Part shown: in pieces, positions 17,988 to 27,865 of the stretch | How the letters are laid out: every line of letters begins with the position of its first letter | How positions within the stretch are numbered: position 1 is the first letter of the stretch | Source of the DNA: JACKHO01 sp041398745 | GTDB lineage: Bacteria > Planctomycetota > Planctomycetia > Planctomycetales > Planctomycetaceae | Length of the DNA: 64,000 nucleotides | Direction of reading: 5' to 3' | NCBI GenBank assembly: GCA_041398745.1 | Contig: JAWKUB010000002.1 | Coordinates: forward strand, 372,001-436,000 | The notes under the pieces: generated by a model | Seen by the model: only the letters and a program-made list of their open reading frames with translations | Databases searched by the model: none | What the model was told of the DNA's origin: nothing | Program-made: the position numbers and the translations under genes

Positions 17988-19865
17988 ATGACTTTCATGC
18001 GCCTGTTCGTGGCGATACTCACTGTGCAAGTGGGAACAATCGCCATTGCACACGAGGGACCTGATCCTCTCGCTCACTGGCGATTCGATGCGGACTCCAT
18101 CAAGTCTTCCGAGGCAAGCACAACAGTCGCACCACGGCTCGGCCCTGCGGCAACACTTCGTGGCAACTGGTCGCAGGTGCCTGATGAAGCGGGCGGCGCC
18201 ATATTCCTTTCGGGTGGTGGCTGCGGAATTGAAGTCACTCCAGACCACAACACCGCCAAAAAGTTTCTACCCGAGGCCGCACTGACTGTCTCGGCGTGGG
18301 TGACTGTCGATAAGCCGCTGCGCTGGGGAGGACTGGCTGGAGCCGTTGAAGATGATGGTGACGTCGAGTCAGGCTGGGTACTGGGATATGACGACGACAC
18401 GTTTACGTTTGCGCTTCGTGGAGCCGATGAACCGCATCGGCTCACATATCTCAAGGGAAAGCAGAAATACGAGCAGGGAAAGTGGTACCACGTTGTCGCT
18501 GTGTACGACGGCGAGCTGATGCAATTGTTTGTGAATGGAAAGCTCGACGCAGAAAGCCGTGAGCAGTCGGGCGACATTGTGTATCCCGCCAAAACGTCGT
18601 TCATGCTGGGGGCCTACCACGATGCCAACGAGCATCATGGTCATCGCGGACGCATTCGGGAAATCTCCATTTATGACTTGGCTGCCAAACCTGCCTGGGT
18701 CACACACGAATTCGAACACAATGCAGCGCTGGCCGTGTTACCGGCGGCTCCCGTCGTGGAGCCCCTACAGTTTGTCATTCGACCCTATCTGCAGTTTGGT
18801 ACCCAGACATCCATGACCGTGATGTGGCGAACCAATTATCCCGCGACGACGGTGCTGCATTACGGGGAGAACGACGAATGCAATCAGACAATCGAAGTGG
18901 AAGGATTGTCCACGCTTCACGAAATCACCATTCCCAACCTTCAGCCCCAGACGCAGTATTTCTATCGAACGGAGTCACGGGCTGCCGCAGAGGAAAAGTC
19001 GTTGACCGAAAACGTCGGGACGTTTCAAACCGTGGTGAAGCCGGAGACGCCCTTTGCATTTGCGGTCATGAGTGACACTCAGGGGAACCCCACGGTATCT
19101 GGCCGGCTCGCTGAATTCGCCTGGGGACAGCGTCCCAGTTTTCTGTTGCATACGGGCGATCTCGTCGAAACCGGTCCGAACGATGCCCACTGGACCGAAC
19201 ACTTTTTTCCGAGCATGAACCCCTTAATTCGGCACGTGCCGTTCTATCCGGTGCTGGGCAACCACGAGCAGAACGCCCGCAATTACTTTGACTACGTCTC
19301 GTTACCGAAACCGGAGTACTACTACACGTTCGAATTCGGAAATACGCAATTCTTCATGGTCGACTCCAACCGCAACGTCGATCCCGACTCCGAACAGTAT
19401 CGCTGGCTGGATGAGGAACTTGCCAAGTCAAAAGCCGCCTGGAAGATTTGCTGCCATCATCACCCGCCCTACTCCTCAGATGAAAACGACTACGGCAATT
19501 TGTGGAAAACCAACAAGGGAACACGGGGTGATTTGCGCGTCCGCCAACTGGTGACGCTCTACGAAAAACACCAGGTCGACATTGTCTGGAATGGACACAT
19601 CCACTCATACGAACGAACCTGGCCAGTTCGTGAAAACAAAGCCGTCGAGCAGGATGGTCCCATTTACATGATCACCGGCGGTGGCGGCGGTCATCTCGAA
19701 ACGGCCGGCCCGGTGCGACCCTATTTTCAAAACACCGTCCGCTACGGCCACCATTACGTCATGGTCCGCATCAACGGCCAAACCATGGAACTCCAGGCCT
19801 ACGACATTGACAACCGCTTGTTCGATCAGTTGGTGATTAGGAAATCTGACACAACCCCAGATTAA
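17988..19865 (+). CDS. Secreted LamG-purple acid phosphatase-like metallophosphoesterase
   Basis: A 625-residue exported protein with three parts. After a signal peptide (1-22, ending IAHEG) comes a LamG/concanavalin-like domain (~25-245), then a fibronectin-like phosphatase N-domain (~260-345), then a calcineurin-type metallophosphoesterase (~350-610). Metal-site motifs are in order: SDTQ (~364-367), GDLVE, GNHE (424-427), HHHPP and GHIH (536-539). The order matches purple acid phosphatases preceded by a glycan-binding module, so it probably removes phosphate from an extracellular ester while attached to polymer; the true substrate is unknown. AGGA upstream supports the start. It is monocistronic: a candidate promoter precedes it and acs follows after 100 bases. 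Confidence 0.87.
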   Translation: MTFMRLFVAILTVQVGTIAIAHEGPDPLAHWRFDADSIKSSEASTTVAPRLGPAATLRGNWSQVPDEAGGAIFLSGGGCGIEVTPDHNTAKKFLPEAALTVSAWVTVDKPLRWGGLAGAVEDDGDVESGWVLGYDDDTFTFALRGADEPHRLTYLKGKQKYEQGKWYHVVAVYDGELMQLFVNGKLDAESREQSGDIVYPAKTSFMLGAYHDANEHHGHRGRIREISIYDLAAKPAWVTHEFEHNAALAVLPAAPVVEPLQFVIRPYLQFGTQTSMTVMWRTNYPATTVLHYGENDECNQTIEVEGLSTLHEITIPNLQPQTQYFYRTESRAAAEEKSLTENVGTFQTVVKPETPFAFAVMSDTQGNPTVSGRLAEFAWGQRPSFLLHTGDLVETGPNDAHWTEHFFPSMNPLIRHVPFYPVLGNHEQNARNYFDYVSLPKPEYYYTFEFGNTQFFMVDSNRNVDPDSEQYRWLDEELAKSKAAWKICCHHHPPYSSDENDYGNLWKTNKGTRGDLRVRQLVTLYEKHQVDIVWNGHIHSYERTWPVRENKAVEQDGPIYMITGGGGGHLETAGPVRPYFQNTVRYGHHYVMVRINGQTMELQAYDIDNRLFDQLVIRKSDTTPD

Positions 19866-19965
19866 AGTACCGTGGGCTGAGAAATCGGCATTGGTTGATC
19901 CGAGGTGAAAGTGCCGGTAGCATCGGGGGCGAGATTCTCGTTTTGTTTTAACACGAATTGCCGCA

Positions 19966-21918
19966 ATGTCCGACGCTATTGAATCAGTTCTGCATGAAAC
20001 CCGTAAGTTCCCACCGTCAGTGGAGTTTACTGCACAGGCCAACATTTCGTCGGTCGAGCAGTACGACGCCATGTGGCAGAGTGCCAAAGATGATCCTGCG
20101 GGATTCTGGGGTGATTTGGCCAAGAGCGAACTCGACTGGTTCCAACCGTTCGAGGAGACCATGCAAGGCGAAATGCCAAACACCAAATGGTTTCTCGGCG
20201 GCAAGCTGAACGCCTCGTACCAGTGTCTGGATCGTCACTTGACGACGGCCCGCAAGAATAAGGCGGCCATTATTTGGGAAGGTGAGCCGGGGGATACGCG
20301 GACGCTGACGTATCAGCAACTGCATCATGAAGTGTGCAAGTTCGCGAACGTACTACAGCGACTCGGGGCGAAAGCGGGTGACCGCATTACGTTGTACATG
20401 CCCATGGTGCCTGAGTTGGCGATTGCCATGCTGGCCTGTGCCCGCATTGGGGCGACGCACTCCATTATCTTTGGCGGATTCAGTGCCGACGCCATTGCCG
20501 ACCGTAACAACGACGCACAGTCAAAACTCGTCATTACCGCTGATGGTGGCTGGCGACGTGGGAAAGAAATTCCACTGAAAGCAAATGTCGATAAATCGCT
20601 GGAAAAGTCGCCCTCAGTAGAGAAAGTCGTGGTACTGCGACGGACCGGTGGTGAGGTGGACATGGTTCCTGACCGTGACTACTGGTGGCACGAGTTGATG
20701 CAGGGTGAATCGGCTGATCATGAATGTGCTCAGCTCGACAGCGAGCATCCTCTGTTCATTTTGTATACGTCGGGAAGTACCGGAAAGCCGAAGGGAGTGC
20801 TGCACACAACGGCCGGGTACATGCTCGGCACGACCATGACGTCGCGCTGGGTGTTTGACCTGAAGGAAGAAGACACCTACTGGTGTACGGCGGACATCGG
20901 TTGGATTACCGGACACAGCTACATTGTGTACGGCCCGCTCTCCAACGGGGCAACCACGCTCATGTTCGAAGGTGCTCCAAACTGGCCTGATGAAGGTCGC
21001 TTCTGGGAAATCATCGAGAAGTACAAAGTCAACATTTTCTACACGGCACCCACCGCCATTCGGGCGTTCATCAAATGGGGTGACCAGTGGCCTCAGAAAT
21101 ATGACCTGTCGTCACTGCGTCTGCTCGGCAGCGTGGGCGAACCAATTAATCCCGAAGCGTGGATGTGGTATCACCGCATCATTGGTGGCGAACGTTGCCC
21201 CATTGTTGATACATGGTGGCAGACCGAAACAGGCGGCATCATGCTGTCTCCACTGCCCGGGATTACTGCGACGAAGCCGGGATCATGCACAACACCGCTC
21301 CCCGGCGTTGTGCCTGCAATTGTCAATGAGCAAGGGGAACCTCTCAAAGCGAACGAGGGTGGACTGCTCGTCATGACACAACCGTGGCCGCACATGCTGC
21401 GAACTCTGTACGGCGACCATGATCGCTTCATCGACGTGTACTTTGGCAAGTTCGACGGCAAGTATTACTTCGCCGGTGATGGTGCCCGACGCGACGAAGA
21501 CGGCTATTACTGGGTCATGGGACGCGTGGATGACGTCATCAACGTTTCAGGACACCGTCTGAGCACCATGGAAGTCGAGTCGGCACTCGTTTCGCATCCA
21601 CTCGTGGCAGAAGCCGCCGTTGTGGGCTTCCCGCATGAGCTGAAAGGCGAAGGGATTTGCTGTTTCGTCATCCCGAAAGGGGAAACACCCGGCGATGACG
21701 AAAAGAAAGCACTCATCGCACACGTGCGTGAGCAGATTGGTGCCCTCGCGACGCCCGATCAAATCCGCTTTACCAATGCTCTGCCCAAAACGCGTAGTGG
21801 CAAAATCATGCGACGACTGCTGCGTGACATTGCGGCTGGCAAAGAAAGCGCGGGCGATACCACAACGCTCGAAGACTTCACCGTGCTGGCGAAACTTCGC
21901 GAGGACGGCGAAGGTTAA
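19966..21918 (+). CDS. acs: Acetyl-CoA synthetase
   Basis: Converts acetate, ATP and CoA to acetyl-CoA through an acetyl-adenylate. The 650 residues match full-length Acs. The AMP-binding loop [11 protein letters not shown] lies at 267-277, the WWQTETGG acetate-pocket segment at ~418-425, and the C-terminal domain carries the catalytic lysine K613 in SGKIMRR, the site normally controlled by reversible acetylation. The N-terminal cap typical of Acs (ACAS_N) is present. No pat/acuA-like acetyltransferase is adjacent, but an unrelated GNAT lies a few kilobases upstream. The gene faces the DUF1573 gene, and a perfect stem-loop separates them. Confidence 0.96.
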   Translation: MSDAIESVLHETRKFPPSVEFTAQANISSVEQYDAMWQSAKDDPAGFWGDLAKSELDWFQPFEETMQGEMPNTKWFLGGKLNASYQCLDRHLTTARKNKAAIIWEGEPGDTRTLTYQQLHHEVCKFANVLQRLGAKAGDRITLYMPMVPELAIAMLACARIGATHSIIFGGFSADAIADRNNDAQSKLVITADGGWRRGKEIPLKANVDKSLEKSPSVEKVVVLRRTGGEVDMVPDRDYWWHELMQGESADHECAQLDSEHPLFILYTSGSTGKPKGVLHTTAGYMLGTTMTSRWVFDLKEEDTYWCTADIGWITGHSYIVYGPLSNGATTLMFEGAPNWPDEGRFWEIIEKYKVNIFYTAPTAIRAFIKWGDQWPQKYDLSSLRLLGSVGEPINPEAWMWYHRIIGGERCPIVDTWWQTETGGIMLSPLPGITATKPGSCTTPLPGVVPAIVNEQGEPLKANEGGLLVMTQPWPHMLRTLYGDHDRFIDVYFGKFDGKYYFAGDGARRDEDGYYWVMGRVDDVINVSGHRLSTMEVESALVSHPLVAEAAVVGFPHELKGEGICCFVIPKGETPGDDEKKALIAHVREQIGALATPDQIRFTNALPKTRSGKIMRRLLRDIAAGKESAGDTTTLEDFTVLAKLREDGEG

Positions 21919-21962
21919 GGTCCTGGCCATCAGGCAGTGATTCACAGATTACGAAAAAGAAT

Positions 21963-21998
21963 CAAGACGATGTCGACACATGTGCGGACATCGTCTTG
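21963..21998. terminator. Bidirectional stem-loop between convergent genes
   Basis: A perfect 12-base stem, CAAGACGATGTC at 21963-21974 and GACATCGTCTTG at 21987-21998, with a 12-base loop, lies between acs and the convergent DUF1573 gene. Read on the minus strand the stem is followed after four bases by a run of five T, so it should end the murE-murF-mraY-DUF1573 side best; on the plus strand the T-tract is weak. Confidence 0.7.
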
Positions 21999-22027
21999 TT
22001 CGTCCCCGGGTGGAATCATCACATCGG

Positions 22028-23188
22028 TCAGTATGCGTCGAGAGCGACCTTGAACTCGAGTTCGGGCAATTTCGGGTGATTGGTTTTCACTACTATTAAA
22101 CCGGGTTTCGCAACAGTCCAGACGCCTGTTGGAGACTTCGGGGGGACTTTGATGGCGAGTGTGTACCTGGCGGTCCCTTCATCTGAGCTTGAGTTACTCA
22201 AGGAAACATCGAGAAAACCGGGCTCGCAGGTCACTTCGGTGATTTCGAAGTCTGGAATTTGTTCATCCAGAATGAGTGCATAGCGAAAAGTCTTTCCGCG
22301 CTCTGCCGAAACGCGGTCCAGGACGAAAATCGATGAATCTGCATGCCAGCCTGGCCCAACAAGGGTCAACGGTCCAAGCCGTGTGGCCAATACGCCCAGT
22401 CGGATTTCCGCCTGTTCGCCTTCCTGGTTGGTTTTGATGACGACATGCCCTTTAAAAGCTTGCGCTTCTTCGGGCGGCGTGAGCGTACCGGAAATTCGAT
22501 AGGCAGCTGTTGCATCGGGCTCCGGCATATCTTCGGGGGGGACTGCCTCAAAGCTGAATTGAAGCCGGTCGGAACTCGGCTCGACCGACAAGATTTTCAG
22601 GTCGTCAAGAATTTGGGTGAATACATAGCCTTCGAACGCGACGGAATCGGTCTTTACGGTTCCCAGCGACCAGCTGTTCTCTGGATAGACAACAAGCTTG
22701 TCAAACATGTTGCCTCGTACGGCAAGGTGGATTTCTGGTTTTTCGGGATCACTTGTCCAGATGATGGCTTCCTGACTGAACGGCCCTTTGTCCTTCGGTG
22801 TCCATTCGAGATTAATGACCGCTTCACCGCCAGGCGGAATTTCAGGATCATCGAGATTCGCCAGCGTGCATTTGCACTGCGAACGACCTTTCGCCAGCCT
22901 GAGTGGCTCGGTTCCCTCATTCTTGATGACGAACCCATGCGTTCCCGTCTCACCAAGAGCAAGACGCCCGAATTCGTGAAGTTCCTTTTTGATGGCAGCC
23001 TTCGCGCCGGGTGTCATCTTCGTATCTTCTTCAAAGGGATTCCGGCGGTAAAACTCTCCCTCTTCGTCGTAAATTGGAATCGAATCGATCGCCGATCTTA
23101 TTTGGCGGGCTGGTGAGAAGTAATACCCAGCTCCAACAACGCAACACATGAGTAGCACGAATGCGATGGTAACATCTCTCAGCTTCAT
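22028..23188 (-). CDS. DUF1573 domain-containing envelope protein
   Basis: A 386-residue protein with an N-terminal membrane segment (~7-26) that acts as signal or anchor. The next domain (~85-175) is a DUF1573 / ASPM-SPD-2-Hydin-like immunoglobulin fold, with the typical 'FVIKNEGTEPLRL...SQCKCT...IPPGGEAVINLEW' pattern, including the paired CxC cysteines. A second Ig-like region follows. These proteins are common in planctomycetes and Bacteroidetes; the function is unknown. ATG 23188 is preferred because GGAG lies 7-10 bases upstream and it begins the hydrophobic segment; the frame continues upstream to 23272. It follows mraY on the same strand after a 160-base gap, so co-transcription with the mur genes is possible but not certain. 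Confidence 0.83.
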   Translation of the reverse strand: MKLRDVTIAFVLLMCCVVGAGYYFSPARQIRSAIDSIPIYDEEGEFYRRNPFEEDTKMTPGAKAAIKKELHEFGRLALGETGTHGFVIKNEGTEPLRLAKGRSQCKCTLANLDDPEIPPGGEAVINLEWTPKDKGPFSQEAIIWTSDPEKPEIHLAVRGNMFDKLVVYPENSWSLGTVKTDSVAFEGYVFTQILDDLKILSVEPSSDRLQFSFEAVPPEDMPEPDATAAYRISGTLTPPEEAQAFKGHVVIKTNQEGEQAEIRLGVLATRLGPLTLVGPGWHADSSIFVLDRVSAERGKTFRYALILDEQIPDFEITEVTCEPGFLDVSLSNSSSDEGTARYTLAIKVPPKSPTGVWTVAKPGLIVVKTNHPKLPELEFKVALDAY

Positions 23189-23350
23189 GAATAACTCCGA
23201 TGAATGGGGAGACAATCGCACAGTCGAAAGTACGGAAAAAGGAATTGACAACGTCGCTGTGCGGACAGCCATTTTAGACGGCGAGGGGAATTGAAGTGAA
23301 GGGTTTGGAGTCGCAAATGAACGACATACCGCGATGTGCGTGTCGTAACT

Positions 23351-24376
23351 TTACAACAACTTGATCAATGCCAGCCCGGCAATTCCCAGGATTGCTGACA
23401 CAATCCAGAAGCGTGTGACAATTCGAGTCTCCGGAACGCCCTGAAACACATAATGATTGTGTAACGGGCTGCAACGGAGAATTCTTCGTTTGGTGAGCCG
23501 AAAAATGCCAATTTGCAGAATGACGCTTGCGGTTTCGACGACAAACACGCCACCCACAATGACCAGCAGCAGTTCCTGACGCACGGCCAGACCGGAAATT
23601 GCCAGAATTGCCCCCAGCGGCAGGGCGCCGGTGTCGCCCATGAACACCTGTGCGGGGTGGCAGTTGAACCACAGGAATCCCAGGAGTGCCCCGAGCACAG
23701 CTCCCAGCACTACACATAGTTCTCCGATTTCCGCAATGCGTGGTACTCCGAGGAACTCCGCAAATTTGGCGTGTCCTGAAAGATAAACGAGCGTTGTCAC
23801 AGCAGCGCCAGCAGTCAACATGCATCCCGCGGCCAGTCCGTCGAGGCCATCTGTCAGGTTTACCCCGTTCGAGGTACCGACAATGACGAACACGCCCCAC
23901 AGGATGATCCACTTCCCGACCACAATTTGATGAGAACCATCGAGCCAGACAATCATCCCGGAATAGTCGGTTTGCTGCTGAATGAAATACAGCCACAAAG
24001 TGCAAATCAGTCCGAGGGCACATTGAGAGAGAAACTTCTCTTTCGCGGTGAGACCGAGTCGCGACGTGAACAGCTTAATGGAATCATCGAGTGCTCCCAA
24101 GATGGTGAAGGCGACAATTGCAAACAGGCCAAGTTGCACGTAGGGATTTCCGAGACGACCAAAAAGCAAGGTCGCTACGAGCACCGCCGCCGCAATGAAC
24201 AGCCCGCCCATGGTCGGTGTGTTTTGTTTACCAGCATGCAGTTCGTCGAGTGTCTTGGACGCACTACCGACACGCTCACGAAACCAGATTGCCAGCAGAC
24301 GAATGACCCATGGCCCAAGAATCAGCACGGCGACGAACGACGCGACGGCGGCCAGCGCAATGCGTGCGGTGAGCAT
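23351..24376 (-). CDS. mraY: Phospho-N-acetylmuramoyl-pentapeptide transferase
   Basis: Integral membrane enzyme that moves phospho-MurNAc-pentapeptide from UDP to undecaprenyl phosphate, forming lipid I. The 341 residues have about ten hydrophobic segments. Family motifs are present: a TMGG loop (TPTMGG, ~55-60), the NxxNxxDGLDGLAAG catalytic segment (NGVNLTDGLDG), FMGDTGALPLG with the catalytic aspartate, and the C-terminal histidine loop. That loop reads PLHNHY rather than the usual HHH, a substitution worth noting. The length is near the family norm (~340-360). It is third in a murE-murF-mraY set; a 109-base gap separates it from murF. Confidence 0.96.
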   Translation of the reverse strand: MLTARIALAAVASFVAVLILGPWVIRLLAIWFRERVGSASKTLDELHAGKQNTPTMGGLFIAAAVLVATLLFGRLGNPYVQLGLFAIVAFTILGALDDSIKLFTSRLGLTAKEKFLSQCALGLICTLWLYFIQQQTDYSGMIVWLDGSHQIVVGKWIILWGVFVIVGTSNGVNLTDGLDGLAAGCMLTAGAAVTTLVYLSGHAKFAEFLGVPRIAEIGELCVVLGAVLGALLGFLWFNCHPAQVFMGDTGALPLGAILAISGLAVRQELLLVIVGGVFVVETASVILQIGIFRLTKRRILRCSPLHNHYVFQGVPETRIVTRFWIVSAILGIAGLALIKLL

Positions 24377-24485
24377 TACTGAAACTCGGCAACGAGGTAA
24401 GGGGTGAAGGTGGCGTCAACCAAGCCACACCCTTACCAAGAAAGCAGCGGACAAGACAATATCGACTGCCTCTGAGGGTTCGAAA

Positions 24486-25889
24486 TCAAGCTGCTTTCGA
24501 TTCAGACCTGACAGCCGTAAGCTGGGCTCGCTGTTCCAGATAGGTCAGGACGCGTTCCATGTGCATGTCACGCGACCCTTTGACGAGTAGCACGTCTCCC
24601 GGCTGCAACCAGCAATCGAGAAGTAACTCGGCAATGCTCAAATCGTTGCAGGCTCCGAGGCTACCGGCATCCATGCCCGACATCCGAGCACTTCCTGCAA
24701 GCGATGCGGCCTCAGTTCCAACTGCAATGAGTTGGTCTACATCACACGCGGCGACAATCTGACCTAATTCGCGATGGTACCCGGCAGATGCGCCACCCAA
24801 GGCGAGCATGTCACCAGCGACCAGGATTTTCTTGTGCTCGGTTTGCCAGTCGTGGAGCGTCTGACAGGCTGCCTGCATGGAGGCTGGGCTCGCGTTGTAT
24901 GTGTCGTTGATGACAGTCCAGGGGCCAATGTGCCGCAGTTCGCAACGTCCAGGGACGGGCTCAAACATCCGTAACCCGGCTGCAATTTCGTCATCAGTCA
25001 GGTCGACCTGACGTCCCAGCGCCACGGCGGCAATGGCCGAGGTAATATGGTGGCGGCCCACGACCGGAACGTCAAACTGATATCCATCGACGCAGAAGCG
25101 CAGCCAGCCGTTCTCAATGCGAACCCATTGGGCGACGACGTCGTTGTGGCTTTGCTCACCGACAAAAATAACTGGGCACGTTGCTCGCTCGGCAAGCTGA
25201 CGAACGAGTTGATCGTCGCCATTCAAAATGGCAAACCCAGACTCTGGCAGAGCTTCGAGCAGCTCACCTTTCGTCTGCATAATTGCCTCAAGGGACCCAA
25301 ACTCATCGAGATGAACAGGACTGATCGCAGTGATGACGCCAATCTCAGGCTGTGCAATTCCGGCAAGGTCCTCGATTTCACCAACGTGCGATGCCGCCAG
25401 TTCCAGCACCGCAAACTCATGTCCCTGATTCAGCTGAAGAACGCTGAGTGGCACTCCCAGATGGTTATTAAAGTTCGCCGGGCTCTCAATACCGCTGTAA
25501 CGAGCTGACAGCACGCTATGGAGCATGTGTCGAGTTGTTGTCTTGCCAACGGTGCCGGTGACACCCACGACCAGCGTATCGAATTTCTGTCGATACCACT
25601 CTGCGAAATCCCAGAGCGCAAGCACCGTGTCGTCAACAATCAGGAGCCGTCCGTTTGTTGCATCACAGCGATCGTGTTCGACCACACAGGCGACGGCACC
25701 TTTAGTGAGTGCTTCGGCGATGTATCGGTGACCATCATCCCGGTCACCTGCAACGGCCCAAAAGACGTCTCCAGACTGGACGCGACGGGAATCGAGTTCC
25801 ACGCGTTCAAATAGACGGGAGCCGTCGGCAATTCCGACAGTTTCTGCATCTAATGCGGCGATCAGATCGTGGAGCGCGACTGGCTGCAT
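24486..25889 (-). CDS. murF: UDP-N-acetylmuramoyl-tripeptide--D-alanyl-D-alanine ligase
   Basis: Adds D-Ala-D-Ala to UDP-MurNAc-tripeptide, completing the soluble pentapeptide precursor. The 467 residues show the Mur ligase order: an N-terminal UDP-binding domain, the ATP loop GTVGKTT (112-118), a central domain with the conserved HLDEFGS segment, and a C-terminal domain with the NDTYNASP motif diagnostic of MurF. The ATG at 25889 is five bases after the murE stop, showing an operon; the open frame continues upstream inside murE but that part is not needed. The next gene is mraY. All key MurF motifs are intact. Confidence 0.97.
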   Translation of the reverse strand: MQPVALHDLIAALDAETVGIADGSRLFERVELDSRRVQSGDVFWAVAGDRDDGHRYIAEALTKGAVACVVEHDRCDATNGRLLIVDDTVLALWDFAEWYRQKFDTLVVGVTGTVGKTTTRHMLHSVLSARYSGIESPANFNNHLGVPLSVLQLNQGHEFAVLELAASHVGEIEDLAGIAQPEIGVITAISPVHLDEFGSLEAIMQTKGELLEALPESGFAILNGDDQLVRQLAERATCPVIFVGEQSHNDVVAQWVRIENGWLRFCVDGYQFDVPVVGRHHITSAIAAVALGRQVDLTDDEIAAGLRMFEPVPGRCELRHIGPWTVINDTYNASPASMQAACQTLHDWQTEHKKILVAGDMLALGGASAGYHRELGQIVAACDVDQLIAVGTEAASLAGSARMSGMDAGSLGACNDLSIAELLLDCWLQPGDVLLVKGSRDMHMERVLTYLEQRAQLTAVRSESKAA

Positions 25890-25894
25890 TTTCT

Positions 25895-27397
25895 CTAGTC
25901 CTGAAGCGGTTTGCTGATAATCAGCTGTCGTTCTCCCATCGACCGGCAAACAGCGACATCATTAAACTCAATGGACCGACTTCCAACGATTTGCGTCTGT
26001 TCGTGCCCTTTGCCCGCAATGAGAACCGTGTCCCCCTCTTCTGCGATTTCGAGGGCCCTCAAAATTGCCGCACGACGATCCAGTTCAACCTCTATTCGGC
26101 ACTGGCTCACTTCCATTCCCTGCTGGATTTGAGCGGCAATTTCTGCCGGATTCTCACGGCGCGGGTTGTCGCTCGTAATAATTGCCACGTCGGCCTGACT
26201 CGCCATTTTCCCCATTTGCGGACGCTTGGATTGATCGCGGTTACCACCCGCTCCAAAGACGACAATGACGCGACCAAAGGTCAGCTGCCGAATGGTCGAA
26301 ATGACACGGCCAAGTGCGTCCGGCGTGTGGGCGTAGTCAACAAAGACCGTCGCTGCCGATGCGCACTCAACGTGTTGAAGACGTCCGGGAACTCCCTGGC
26401 AATGGGCTAATGCTGTGGCGATTTCTTCCAATGGAAATCCCTGATGATGCACCGCCGCAATGGCGGCCAAAGCGTTTTCGACGTTGTGTCGCCCCGGCAT
26501 TGGAAGAAACATGGGGACCGCGGTCTCTCCGAAATGCAAAGTGAAACGCGTCCCCTGTAGTGTTTCTTCCTCGAGGCTACCTCGATAATCAGCGGCTGAT
26601 GAAATGCCAAAAGTCACACACTTCGCGGGCAATTCCGTGTTCGCAGTCACAGTGCGACAGCCTGGGTCATCTGCGTTTATGAGTAGCATTCCCTGCGGTT
26701 TCAGGTAATTTGCAATCCTTGCCTTGGCTCTGACGTAGTCATCAAATGTCTGATGATAATCGAGATGATCCTGAGTCACGTTGGTGACAATGGCGATGTC
26801 GAGGCCGACTCCGGCAATTCGATTCTGGTCAAGCGCATGGCTGGAAATCTCCATCGCCGCAGACTGGTTTTTTTGAGCCACCATGCTTCCCAGCCAGCCC
26901 GCCAGTTGACGTGCTTCGGGCGTCGTCAGTGATGATGGAGCAGTCCGGTTTCCGTCGGAGTATTGAATTGTGCCCAGCAGGCCACAGCGTTCTCCGAGCT
27001 GCTGGAGCAATTCCCACACGAGCCAGGTCGTAGTGGTCTTACCGTTGGTTCCAGTCACGCCCACCATCTTGAGCCTTTGGGCCGGAAGAAAATGAAGGGC
27101 GTGACAGAGTTCACCGTATGCACGACGGGCGTCGGCTACGATGCAATGCGGGACAGAATGTCCCGCGAGGGAGCGATCGGTGAGAATCGCTGCGGCCCCG
27201 CTACGAAGGGCTTCTGGGACGAAATCTCGTCCGTGGATTCTGGTTCCTGGGAGTGCCGCAAACAGGCATCCCGGATGGACGTCACAACTTTTTTCCGTCA
27301 CATCGGCCACAGTAATGTCGTGACAATTAACAAACTTGGCGGAAGGCAGCAGTGCCCTAAGGCTGATGATTCCAGTTGTTGATGGCGGATAACCCAT
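25895..27397 (-). CDS. murE: UDP-N-acetylmuramoyl-L-alanyl-D-glutamate--2,6-diaminopimelate ligase
   Basis: Adds the third residue of the peptidoglycan stem. The 500 residues carry the ATP loop GTNGKTT (116-122), the central NVTQDHLDYH segment, the conserved lysine region 'VRAKARIANYL' and, near the C-terminus, DNPR at 410-413. The DNPR motif marks enzymes that use meso-diaminopimelate rather than lysine, so the wall should be of the DAP type. The start is ATG 27397 with no clear Shine-Dalgarno sequence; the upstream 468-base gap separates it from a divergent membrane protein gene. It heads the murE-murF-mraY group. Other division-and-wall-cluster genes (murD, murG, murC, ftsW, ftsZ) are absent nearby. 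Confidence 0.97.
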   Translation of the reverse strand: MGYPPSTTGIISLRALLPSAKFVNCHDITVADVTEKSCDVHPGCLFAALPGTRIHGRDFVPEALRSGAAAILTDRSLAGHSVPHCIVADARRAYGELCHALHFLPAQRLKMVGVTGTNGKTTTTWLVWELLQQLGERCGLLGTIQYSDGNRTAPSSLTTPEARQLAGWLGSMVAQKNQSAAMEISSHALDQNRIAGVGLDIAIVTNVTQDHLDYHQTFDDYVRAKARIANYLKPQGMLLINADDPGCRTVTANTELPAKCVTFGISSAADYRGSLEEETLQGTRFTLHFGETAVPMFLPMPGRHNVENALAAIAAVHHQGFPLEEIATALAHCQGVPGRLQHVECASAATVFVDYAHTPDALGRVISTIRQLTFGRVIVVFGAGGNRDQSKRPQMGKMASQADVAIITSDNPRRENPAEIAAQIQQGMEVSQCRIEVELDRRAAILRALEIAEEGDTVLIAGKGHEQTQIVGSRSIEFNDVAVCRSMGERQLIISKPLQD

Positions 27398-27865
27398 AAG
27401 GAACTGGGGGGCAGGTGAACGCTCGGTCCACCAGAGTTCAATCGCTGTTAATCTTTTTTGTTACGAGGCTTACGACACGCATGAAGTTGCTGTTCAGGCG
27501 AGGTGTCGAGGATTCTCACCATTTCCGCGATTCGGTCAATAAGCGTTTGACAACTTTTCAAAACCGCGCAAATGCGATTGTAAACGTTACAGTTGTCACA
27601 AATTCACAATTGCTCGCACTTTTGCTTTCGCTCCGGTTATTGCTTGGAAGTCGGGTGAGTTTTGGTACTCTTATAGCGCGTGATGTTTTCTGTTTTCATC
27701 TCTCCGGCTGGGGAGCTTCGAGAGAGAAAGAGAAGCCATCGCCGTTGCAAAACGGATTTTACGGTGGTTCAGGGACGAAAGTGGGTAATCTCCGTGTCGA
27801 CATGCGCTCAGCGATCACAGATGTGAGTTGATGCCGCTCGTTGTGGTAGGAGGGGGACGACCTGA
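27398..27865. other. 468-base divergent intergenic region
   Basis: No convincing gene is visible. It separates murE (minus) from the membrane-protein gene (plus) and must contain both promoters. An AT-rich stretch with TTGGAA and TACTCT about 16 bases apart, near 27645-27672, is a possible plus-strand promoter. A short hairpin (CTCTCC/GGGGAG) lies near 27705-27720. The 140 bases before the membrane-protein start could be a leader. No RNA family is recognisable by eye. A plus-strand open frame (27415-27831) has no family resemblance. Confidence 0.5.

Noticed and set aside
22343..23116. 257-codon plus-strand open frame opposite the DUF1573 gene
   Set aside because: Antisense to an intact DUF1573 protein.
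27415..27831. 138-codon plus-strand open frame in the murE upstream gap
   Set aside because: No Shine-Dalgarno site or family; it spans the region that must hold promoters.
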